Of a stretch of DNA of 64,000 bases, positions 30,314 to 37,895 are shown piece after piece; the first letter of the stretch is position 1; every line of letters begins with the position of its first letter. A program made the position numbers and the translations under genes. Source of the stretch: Caballeronia humi (GTDB taxonomy: Bacteria > Pseudomonadota > Gammaproteobacteria > Burkholderiales > Burkholderiaceae); contig NZ_FCNW02000012.1 in the NCBI RefSeq assembly GCF_001544475.1, positions 1-64,000 on the forward strand. Direction: 5' to 3'. The notes under the pieces were generated by a model that saw only the letters and a list, made by a program, of their open reading frames with translations, was not told the origin of the DNA and ran no database searches.

Positions 30314-32674
30314 ATGCGCCACGTGAAGTCGATGTCGATCGCGCTCCTCTTCGCCTTCTTCGCGGGGCTGATCCCGCTGCACGCGAAAGCAGCCGAAACC
30401 GCCGATTGCCGCGCCGGCACGCTCGTCACCGTCGTCGCGCATCTCGACGACGACCTCCTCTTCGTCAACCCCGGCATCAGCGACAAGCTCGACGCCGGCT
30501 GGTGCGTCACCGTCGTGCATCTGATCGGCGGCGCGAACGGCGCCAAGTTCGACTACGTGCTCCTGCGCGAAACCGGCACGAAGCTCGCCTACGCGCGCAT
30601 GGCGGGCGTGCCCGACGAATGGGTCGAATCCAACCCCGTCTTCGCCGGCAAACCGGTCCACGAACTCGTGCTGAAAGCGCAGCCGAAGGTCAAGCTCCTC
30701 GAATTGCGCCTGCCCGGCGGCGCGGTGCGCGGCGGCAAGGTGCCGCTCGGCCTCCTGTGGGACCGCGGCGAGACGCTCACGACCTATCCGATGAGCGCCG
30801 ACGGCACGGGCGCCACGACCTACGACCGCGCCGCGCTGATCGCCACGATGCGCGCGATCCTGTCGCCGGCGACCGAGCTCTACACGCTCAATCCGGACAC
30901 GGTCCCCTTCATCGAGCATCCGGACCACATCTACGCCGCACGGATCGCTCGCGTCGTCGCGCAGGGGCTAAACCGTGACCTGCCGATCGGCTATCACGTC
31001 ACCTATCCGACCGGCGGCCTGCCGAAAAACCTGAGCGCCGCCGAGACGCTGAAGAAGCGCGACGTCGTAGGCAGCTATTTCGCGATCGACGGAAACGACG
31101 CCGGCCACGTCTTCGGCGAATATCAGTGGGACGGCAACTGGATCGCGCGCCGCTACTGGAGCGCCGCGCGCGTCGGCGACCCCGGCGCCGAGTTTCAGCC
31201 GAAGCCGATCCAGCTCGTCAACGAGTATTCGAGCCAGTGCCTCGCCTCCGGCGGCGGCGCGGGCAAGAGTCCGCGCCTCACGGCGTGCTCAGGCGCCGCC
31301 ACGCAGAACTGGCACTGGCAGCCGCTCCCCGTCACGCCCGGCGACAAGAACGACGCGCAACTCGTCAATGAGGCGACGCGCCAGTGCATCGCCGAACGCG
31401 ACGGACGTCTCGTCGAGGAAGCCTGCGACCCAAGCGCGGCCGCCCAACGCTGGACCCCATGGGATTTCGGGCTCGTCTACACGCCGCTCGGACACTGCCT
31501 CGGCGCGGTGAACGGCGCGGTATCGGTGGGGCGCTGTTCGCTCCTGACCGCCGAATATCGCTGGGCGATCTCGCCGCGCTCGCAATGGACCGACACGCGC
31601 GAGGAAGGTGCGCTCTACGGCGACGTCCGTGGCGCGGGCCGCGACAGCACGGTCTACATCCAGCGCCGCAAGGACGGACCGGGCTTCAACGTGTGGGTCG
31701 CGGAGATGTCGCGTTTCGAGAGCGCGATGCCGTGGTATCTGAACGCGGTCCCGTTCGATCACGAGGCCAGCGCGCCGACGTGCCGCGCCGACACGCTCTG
31801 CTTCGACGGCGCGCGCTTTCTCGTCGCGGATTTCGACGGCGACGGCCGCGCCGATCTGATGGTCGTCACACCGCGCAACGGCGGCACCGCGTTCTGGTTG
31901 TTTCGCAGCACCGGCAGCCGCTTCGATACGCCGCGTCTCTGGTATCAGACGAGTGCCGTATGGACGCCCGCGATAGCACAGCAATATATCGCCGCCGACT
32001 TCAACGGCGACGGCCGCGCGGACGTCGTGATCGCGCAGAAGCGTCCGGATACTGGCCTCGACCTGTGGATGCTCGCGGGCAACGCGAATGCGACCGGGAG
32101 CGCGCCGGTGCGCTGGCTCGAAGCGCCTCAGCTCGATGCCGCCGCGCGTTTTCTGCCGGCGCGCGTCGCGGGATCGACGCGCGCGGGCTTGCTGGCGATC
32201 GAAAACGTGAATTCGGCACTCGCCGTCACGCGGATCGCGAACACCGGCGGCGCGTTCGGCGCGCCCAAACGCGGCACGCCCTACCCTCAATTCACGCCAT
32301 CAGCAGTGAAAGTAGCAGCGGGCGACGTGGACGGCGACGGCATCGACGATCTCGTCGTGCTGCAGCCGCGCGGCGACAGCGCGAGCATCGACGTGTGGAA
32401 GATCAGGAATGGCGCGCCGGTGCGCGTCGCGACGCTCGCCGACACCTCCTGGTCCGATTCGATGCCCGCGCTCATTCGCCGCAACGACCGCGCGACGCTG
32501 ATGCTCTTCAAGCGCGCCAACGCGACGCTCGGCGAGTTCTATTTCACGGGAGGGGCGCCGAGTTTATGGGGCTACGACTTTGTCGGACCGACAAGGCTCG
32601 GGCCGGCGCAGATCTGGGGCAATCTGCCGGGGTTGTATTCGGAGTCGCTGTGGCTGAGGTCGCTGGCGCAATAA
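30314..32674 (+). CDS. Secreted PIG-L family deacetylase with ricin-type lectin and FG-GAP repeats
   Basis: A 786-residue multidomain exoprotein. Signal peptide about 1-27 (ending HAKAA). PIG-L/LmbE deacetylase about 36-245 with zinc motif AHLDDDLL (42-49; the usual AHPDDE has Leu and Asp here) and a late EHPDH zinc His. Ricin-B-like beta-trefoil about 294-425 with QNWHW, QRWTPW and EYRWAIS repeats. Three Ca-binding FG-GAP/VCBS blocks DFDGDGRAD, DFNGDGRAD and DVDGDGIDD (near 505, 562 and 670). It probably deacetylates an N-acetylhexosamine glycan outside the cell; the substrate is unknown. A CGGAG RBS precedes the ATG. Confidence 0.9.
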   Translation: MRHVKSMSIALLFAFFAGLIPLHAKAAETADCRAGTLVTVVAHLDDDLLFVNPGISDKLDAGWCVTVVHLIGGANGAKFDYVLLRETGTKLAYARMAGVPDEWVESNPVFAGKPVHELVLKAQPKVKLLELRLPGGAVRGGKVPLGLLWDRGETLTTYPMSADGTGATTYDRAALIATMRAILSPATELYTLNPDTVPFIEHPDHIYAARIARVVAQGLNRDLPIGYHVTYPTGGLPKNLSAAETLKKRDVVGSYFAIDGNDAGHVFGEYQWDGNWIARRYWSAARVGDPGAEFQPKPIQLVNEYSSQCLASGGGAGKSPRLTACSGAATQNWHWQPLPVTPGDKNDAQLVNEATRQCIAERDGRLVEEACDPSAAAQRWTPWDFGLVYTPLGHCLGAVNGAVSVGRCSLLTAEYRWAISPRSQWTDTREEGALYGDVRGAGRDSTVYIQRRKDGPGFNVWVAEMSRFESAMPWYLNAVPFDHEASAPTCRADTLCFDGARFLVADFDGDGRADLMVVTPRNGGTAFWLFRSTGSRFDTPRLWYQTSAVWTPAIAQQYIAADFNGDGRADVVIAQKRPDTGLDLWMLAGNANATGSAPVRWLEAPQLDAAARFLPARVAGSTRAGLLAIENVNSALAVTRIANTGGAFGAPKRGTPYPQFTPSAVKVAAGDVDGDGIDDLVVLQPRGDSASIDVWKIRNGAPVRVATLADTSWSDSMPALIRRNDRATLMLFKRANATLGEFYFTGGAPSLWGYDFVGPTRLGPAQIWGNLPGLYSESLWLRSLAQ

Positions 32675-32687
32675 CGGCGTTAAAAAC

Positions 32688-33761
32688 TCAACCCGCCGCC
32701 ACCCGCAAATTCAGCACTTCCCGCGCGATCGCCAGATAGCGGTCGGCGGTACTTTGCAGCGTGAGCCCGTGGAGCGGCCGCGTCGCGCGCGGCTCCGAGA
32801 GCGATTCGAGCAGCGCGCGGCCGTAGGCATCGGCATCGTTCGTATCAAGCAGTTGCACGCCGGGAAAATTGCTCGCGAACGCAAAAGACGGAATCGAATT
32901 CGCGACGACCGGAATCCCCGACGCCAGCGCCTCCAGAAATCCGATGCTATGCGCCTCGAAACTCGACGGCATCGCGAACGCCGCCGACGCCCGCAAAATC
33001 TGCGCGACATTCATCTGCGGCCCGTCGATCACCACGCGCTCCTGCAGCGCCAGCTTCGCGACGAGATCGACCACGGCCGCGTGATACGCCAGGTTCTCGA
33101 TCACGCCGCACAGCAACAGGCGCGCATCCGGATCGGCTTGGGCGACGCGCGCGAACGCATGCACCGTCTGCAACTGGTTTTTTTCGGGGATATAGCGCCC
33201 GACCTGCACGATCTGCTTGTGCGCGACCGGAACGGGGGCGACGTCGTCGGTGAAACGCGAGATATCGACGCCGTTCGGCACCACCATCATCGACGGATGC
33301 GTGCCGATCTCTTTCACGTAATCGTCGATATTTTTCTGCGACACGCCGATCACCGCTTTCGCGCGGCCGGACAGCAGACGCTCGGCGCGCAGCAGCGCGT
33401 AGTTGGAGAAATCGTTGGCGCCGGAGTGCATCACCCAGACGATCGGCACGCGCGTCGGCAGCGCGCGCACGTAGAGGGCGGGAATCGTCGCGTGCGCGAA
33501 GATGATGTCGGGCTTGAACGTGCGAATCGCCTGATAGAGGAACAGCAGCCTGCCGATCTTGCGATGGCTCTTCTTCGGGAACAGGCACATCACGCCGTGC
33601 GTGCGAAGTTCGTCGCTGATGTGCTCGAAGTCGCTGTGCTGCGGCAGGAGCGATGCGATGCACACACTGTGGCCGGCCCGCTGGTGGCCAATCGCGACGC
33701 CCTTCACAAGCACTTCTGCCCCCGACAGGCGCGGCGCCAGTATGACCTGGAGAATTCGCAT
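32688..33761 (-). CDS. Glycosyltransferase family 4 protein
   Basis: A 357-residue GT-B enzyme. Seen: the N-terminal acceptor domain starts MRILQVILAPRLSGAE; the donor domain has VGRYIPEKNQLQTVHAF (near 195) and the GT4 E-x7-E motif in EAHSIGFLEALASGIPVVAN (near 273). It probably transfers a nucleotide-activated sugar in polysaccharide or LPS synthesis; no other glycan operon genes adjoin it. It converges with the PIG-L gene, 13 bases apart. Confidence 0.9.
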   Translation of the reverse strand: MRILQVILAPRLSGAEVLVKGVAIGHQRAGHSVCIASLLPQHSDFEHISDELRTHGVMCLFPKKSHRKIGRLLFLYQAIRTFKPDIIFAHATIPALYVRALPTRVPIVWVMHSGANDFSNYALLRAERLLSGRAKAVIGVSQKNIDDYVKEIGTHPSMMVVPNGVDISRFTDDVAPVPVAHKQIVQVGRYIPEKNQLQTVHAFARVAQADPDARLLLCGVIENLAYHAAVVDLVAKLALQERVVIDGPQMNVAQILRASAAFAMPSSFEAHSIGFLEALASGIPVVANSIPSFAFASNFPGVQLLDTNDADAYGRALLESLSEPRATRPLHGLTLQSTADRYLAIAREVLNLRVAAG

Positions 33762-34190
33762 TTATGCAGTCCCTCGGCAATTCCGAAGCGTCGTCCGTTG
33801 CCCGGCAGGCATTGGGACCATTCTCCCCCAACTACCGGACGCCGTGTCGTGCGCGGATGCCGGGCAACCGACGCGCTTCTTTTATCGTTTATAAGAGGAA
33901 AAGTCGCTTGTCATCGGATACCGACCGATGACGCTTGACTTAAGGTACTCCTCCCGTCATACCAAATGCCCGCCATCTCGTAGTGTTTTTCGGTCGCCGT
34001 GCAGCGTTTATTGAATTGGGGCGCGAGATGGCATAGACGGCTCGTGGACGCGTCGCCGGGACTGTAAGCGCGGTGTCATCTGACGCCCGTTCCGGGCGCC
34101 TCGGACGATGTGATGTGGCCCTTCAGCCGACCGGTCTGCGGGATGCGGCGGGCTCAGGCCGCGTTGACCGTGAACCCGCGCTGGCGGGAA
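33762..34190. other. Intergenic region upstream of the GT4 gene
   Basis: 429 bases with no credible ORF. A 7-bp inverted repeat TCATCGG/CCGATGA (33911-33917 with 33925-33931) lies about 150 bases upstream of the glycosyltransferase start and is a possible operator. Nothing else was recognised. Confidence 0.5.
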
Positions 34191-34457
34191 TTACTCTGTG
34201 TCCTTCGGGCACTTCAGGTTGCAGCCGTTCGGATCGCCGTTATCGGCGCGGCGGCGTGCGGCGGACTTGCCTTGCTGATATTTGTCGCTGGGCGCGGACG
34301 CGGCGAATGGCATTTGCGGGTGCTCGTTCAGGCGGAACTGCTCCTGCAGGACGCCGCCGGGAACGCCCGGCGAGTTTTGCGCGAAAGCGACCGGAGCAAG
34401 ATAAACCACGCCTGCGACGAGCGCGGCGCACGTGGAAACAATAAGAGGCAATTTCAT
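34191..34457 (-). CDS. Small secreted hypothetical protein
   Basis: An 88-residue protein of no family I recognise. A clear signal peptide (1-26, MKLPLIVSTCAALVAGVVYL then APVAFAQ) is followed by a polar, basic mature part and a C-terminal CNLKCPKDTE with two cysteines spaced for a disulfide or metal site. GCs and signal peptide support a real gene. It stands alone between the glycosyltransferase promoter region and the fdsR-like gene. Confidence 0.65.
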   Translation of the reverse strand: MKLPLIVSTCAALVAGVVYLAPVAFAQNSPGVPGGVLQEQFRLNEHPQMPFAASAPSDKYQQGKSAARRRADNGDPNGCNLKCPKDTE

Positions 34458-34594
34458 GGCGAGATGTGGCGCGGTTTCGAGTCGCGCTAAGACGTGAACG
34501 GCAAGGCGCTAGGTTAACGTAATTTGAGACGCGGGGCAGCGCCCGGCAAAGCGTTAATTTTACCGTTCGTTTCGAGAAAGCCAGCCGCTACGCC

Positions 34595-35668
34595 TCACGC
34601 ACCGCTCAAGCCCTCCTCCACGCCGACCAGCAAGCCGCAGCGCGCCGGATCGTAGCCTTCAAGATGCGCGACGCTCACGTTGAACGCATCGCTTTTCAGG
34701 ACGTCGAGCACGCTCGCGAGCCGCGCTTCGTTCAGCCGCGAGCGTTCGCAGGCGAAGAAATAGTCCTCGTCGATCACCGGGATGAAGTCGAGCGCGAAAT
34801 GCTGCGCCGCGGGCTGCACGCCGAAGCCCAGGTCGGCCATGCCGCTCGCAACGAACGCTGCAATCGCCGAGTGCGTCAGTTCGGTGGTCGCGTAGCCATT
34901 GATCTGGTCCGGATCGACGCCGATGCTTCTCAGCGACAGATCCAGCAGCATCCGCGTGCCCGAGCCCGGCTGGCGGTTGACGAAGCGCACGTCGTCGCGT
35001 GCGAGGTCGTGCAAGCCTTCGATGTGCTTCGGGTTGCCCTTCGGCAGAAAAAGCCCTTGCGTGCGGCGCGTGAGATGAATGAGCTGATGCCGTTCCGGAT
35101 CGAGGAACTCCCGGTAGATCTGCGCGCAGGTCGAACGGAATTCGCCGACCGGCAGGTGAAACCCCGCGAGTTCGCACTCGCCGCGTGCCAGTGCGCTGAC
35201 AGCTTCGGCGCTCTCGCGATATTTGATGTCGACGGGGATGCGCTCGACGCCGAGCGCGCGCACGAGCGTTGCAACCGCGTAGCCGTGCGACGCGTGAATG
35301 CGTACCTGCGCGGCCTCGCGTGCGAGGCGCCGGTTCAGTTCGTGCGCGACTTCGGTCGCGACCGATTGCAGCGGCGCGTCGAGCCGTTCGCCGGAAATAC
35401 GCTGCGCGCGCAAAACCGACTCGCCGAGTTCCGACAGCACCGACCCGCGCCCACGCGATTTCGTGATCAGCGCGCCGCCCAGACGCGCCTCGATTTCGCG
35501 CAACAAGCCCCATGCGTGCCGATAGGACAAACCCTTAGCGGACGCGGCATTGGCGATGCTCCCAGTCTGGGAAACGAGCAGCAAAAGCGGCACAACCGCG
35601 CTGAGACTGGTTTCCCGGCCATCGGCATCACGCAGCACGAGTTCGGCACGGCATTGAACATCGACCAT
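34595..35668 (-). CDS. fdsR: ModE-type HTH regulator with periplasmic-binding-like domain, likely fds regulator
   Basis: A 357-residue protein. The N-terminal winged helix of ModE/LysR type (about 18-85, SIANAASAKGLSYRHAWGLLREIEARLGG) is followed by a PBP-like sensor domain (about 110-330, FLPKGNPKHIEGL and RFVNRQPGSGTRMLLD, the molybdate/tungstate-binding-like family). The ATG at 35668 has GGGAG five bases upstream; a GTG lies two codons before. It is divergent from fdsGBAD, matching the known fdsR position in Cupriavidus necator, so formate- or molybdate-linked control is inferred. Confidence 0.8.
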   Translation of the reverse strand: MVDVQCRAELVLRDADGRETSLSAVVPLLLLVSQTGSIANAASAKGLSYRHAWGLLREIEARLGGALITKSRGRGSVLSELGESVLRAQRISGERLDAPLQSVATEVAHELNRRLAREAAQVRIHASHGYAVATLVRALGVERIPVDIKYRESAEAVSALARGECELAGFHLPVGEFRSTCAQIYREFLDPERHQLIHLTRRTQGLFLPKGNPKHIEGLHDLARDDVRFVNRQPGSGTRMLLDLSLRSIGVDPDQINGYATTELTHSAIAAFVASGMADLGFGVQPAAQHFALDFIPVIDEDYFFACERSRLNEARLASVLDVLKSDAFNVSVAHLEGYDPARCGLLVGVEEGLSGA

Positions 35669-35726
35669 ATGCACTCCCAGTTCCTATTGCCAAGATATAT
35701 CACGGCGCCTATTGTTCACTTCATCG

Positions 35727-35781
35727 GCTCGGTGCACAAATTATAAGTCTCTAATATGCACACGATAAACATATACCGAGC
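35727..35781. promoter_or_regulatory. Nested repeats in the fdsR-fdsG divergent promoter
   Basis: GCTCGGT (35727-35733) and its reverse complement ACCGAGC (35775-35781) enclose direct repeats TGCACA at 35733-35738 and 35757-35762, 24 bases apart, around an A+T-rich core. The layout fits a dimeric regulator spanning the promoter; the link to the adjacent regulator is inferred. Confidence 0.45.
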
Positions 35782-35795
35782 GTTGGAGGAGCCCC

Positions 35796-36287
35796 ATGAC
35801 ACACCCGCAGCAAGCTGTACCCGCGCCCGATGAGCTCGTGCGCCGCCATGCCACCCAGGGCGCCACGCTGATGGCGATCCTGCATGCGATCCAGGACGAC
35901 GTCGGCTTCGTGCCGCCCGCGACCGTTCCGCATCTGGCGCAAGCGCTGTCGCTCTCGCGCGCCGAGGTTCACGGCGTCATCACCTACTACCATCATTTCC
36001 GGTCGGAGCCGCCCGCGCGCGTCACCGTGCAGTTGTGCCGCGCTGAAGCCTGTCGCAGCATGGGCACGGAAGCGCTGGCGCAGCACGTCGAAGGCCACAC
36101 GGGCTGCAAGTTCGACAGCGGCCATCACGAGGAAACCGAGCTCGAATCGGTGTTCTGCCTCGGCCAGTGCGCGCTGTCGCCGTCGATGATGATCAACGGC
36201 GAGCTGTACGCCAAAGTCACGCCGCAGAAGTTCGACCGGCTTTTCGCGGCCGCACAGGCCAGCACGAACACGGAGGAAACGGCATGA
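35796..36287 (+). CDS. fdsG: NAD-dependent formate dehydrogenase gamma subunit (NuoE-like)
   Basis: A 163-residue [2Fe-2S] thioredoxin-like subunit of soluble formate dehydrogenase. Seen: the four-cysteine cluster site CRAEACRSMG (near 80) and CLGQCALSPSMMI (near 121). It passes electrons to FdsB. A strong GGAGGAG RBS precedes the ATG. Its stop overlaps the fdsB start (ATGA), indicating translational coupling. Confidence 0.95.
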   Translation: MTHPQQAVPAPDELVRRHATQGATLMAILHAIQDDVGFVPPATVPHLAQALSLSRAEVHGVITYYHHFRSEPPARVTVQLCRAEACRSMGTEALAQHVEGHTGCKFDSGHHEETELESVFCLGQCALSPSMMINGELYAKVTPQKFDRLFAAAQASTNTEETA

Positions 36288-37840
36288 CACGCATCTACGT
36301 TCCCTGCGATTCGTCCGCACTCGCGCTCGGCGCGGATGCCGTCGCGGCCGCCATCGCCGATGAAGCCGCCGCGCGCGGCATCGACGCCCAGATCGTGCGC
36401 AACGGTTCGCGCGGGTTGCTTTGGCTCGAACCGCTCGTCGAAGTGGAGACGGCGAACGGCCGCATCGGTTATTCGAATGTCGAAGCCGAGGAAGTCGCCG
36501 CGCTGTTCGACGCCGGTTTCATCGAAGGCGCCGCGCATGAGAAAAACGTCGGCGTGGTCGACGAACTGCCTTACCTGAAGAAGCAGCAGCGTCTGACGTT
36601 CGCGCGCATCGGCATCACCGACCCGCTTTCCATTGACGATTACGTCGCGAACGGCGGCATCGAAGGATTGCGAAACGCGCTCGACATGAACGGCGATGCC
36701 GCCTGCGAGGCGCTGATCGAATCGGGCCTGCGCGGACGCGGCGGCGCGGCGTTTCCCGCCGGCATCAAGTGGCGCACGGTGCGCGGCGCGCTCAGCGACC
36801 AGAAGTACATCGTCTGCAACGCGGACGAAGGCGACTCCGGCACGTTCTCCGACCGCCTCGTCATGGAAAGCGATCCGTACGTGCTGATCGAAGGGATGAT
36901 CATCGCGGGCATCGTGACGGGCGCGACGAAGGGCTACATCTACGTGCGCAGCGAGTATCCGCATTCGATCGTGACGCTCAACCGCGCGATCGAGCGCGCA
37001 CGCGACGCCGGCTGGCTGGGTCAAAGCGTGCTCGGCTCGTCGCACGCGTTCGAGCTGGAAGTGGCGAAAGGCGCGGGCGCTTACGTCTGCGGCGAGGAAA
37101 CGGCGCTGCTCGAATCGCTCGAAGGCAAGCGCGGCATCGTGCGCGCGAAGCCGCCGGTGCCGGCGCTCGTCGGCCTGTACGGCAAGCCGACCGTCATCAA
37201 CAACGTCATCACGCTCGCGACCGTGCCGATCATCTTCGCGAAGGGCGCGTCGTTCTATCGCGACTTCGGCATGGGACGCTCGCGCGGCACGCTGCCGTTC
37301 CAGCTTGCGGGCAACATCCGCCAAGGCGGTCTCGTCGAACTCGCGTTCGGCGTGACGCTGCGCGAACTCGTCTATGAATACGGCGACGGCACGGCGAGCG
37401 GCCGGCCGGCGCGCGCGGTGCAGGTGGGCGGCCCGCTCGGCACGTATCTGCCGGAAAGCCAGTGGGACATTCCGCTCGACTACGAAGCCTACGCGGCAGT
37501 CGGCGCGGTGGTGGGCCACGGCGGCCTTGTCGTCCACGACGACACGTCGAACCTCGCCGACCTTGCCCAGTACGCGATGCATTTCTGCGCGCTCGAATCG
37601 TGCGGCAAGTGCACGCCGTGCCGGATCGGCTCGACGCGCGGCGTCGAGGTGATCGCGAAGATCCGCTCGGGCGATACGTCGCCGAAACAGGTCACGCTGC
37701 TGCGAGACCTGTGCGACACGATGGTGTCCGGTTCGCTCTGCGCGATGGGCGGCATGACGCCCTTCCCGGTGCTGTCGGCGCTCGACCATTTCCCCGAAGA
37801 CTTCGGTCTTGCGAAAGCGCCGTCCAAGAAAGCGGCATAG
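36284..37840 (+). CDS. fdsB: NAD-dependent formate dehydrogenase beta subunit (NuoF-like)
   Basis: A 518-residue diaphorase subunit. An N-terminal thioredoxin-like part is followed by the NADH/FMN domain (GLRGRGGAAFPAGIKW near 148, NADEGDSGTFSDR near 184, GAGAYVCGEETALLESLEG near 263) and the [4Fe-4S] site ESCGKCTPCRIGSTRG near 444. It reduces NAD+ with electrons from formate. The ATG start overlaps the fdsG stop. Confidence 0.96.
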   Translation: MTRIYVPCDSSALALGADAVAAAIADEAAARGIDAQIVRNGSRGLLWLEPLVEVETANGRIGYSNVEAEEVAALFDAGFIEGAAHEKNVGVVDELPYLKKQQRLTFARIGITDPLSIDDYVANGGIEGLRNALDMNGDAACEALIESGLRGRGGAAFPAGIKWRTVRGALSDQKYIVCNADEGDSGTFSDRLVMESDPYVLIEGMIIAGIVTGATKGYIYVRSEYPHSIVTLNRAIERARDAGWLGQSVLGSSHAFELEVAKGAGAYVCGEETALLESLEGKRGIVRAKPPVPALVGLYGKPTVINNVITLATVPIIFAKGASFYRDFGMGRSRGTLPFQLAGNIRQGGLVELAFGVTLRELVYEYGDGTASGRPARAVQVGGPLGTYLPESQWDIPLDYEAYAAVGAVVGHGGLVVHDDTSNLADLAQYAMHFCALESCGKCTPCRIGSTRGVEVIAKIRSGDTSPKQVTLLRDLCDTMVSGSLCAMGGMTPFPVLSALDHFPEDFGLAKAPSKKAA

Positions 37841-37895
37841 CAACCAGATTGCATGGGCCAGCGAGTAAAGCGCTGGCCAAATGGAGACAAAAGAC

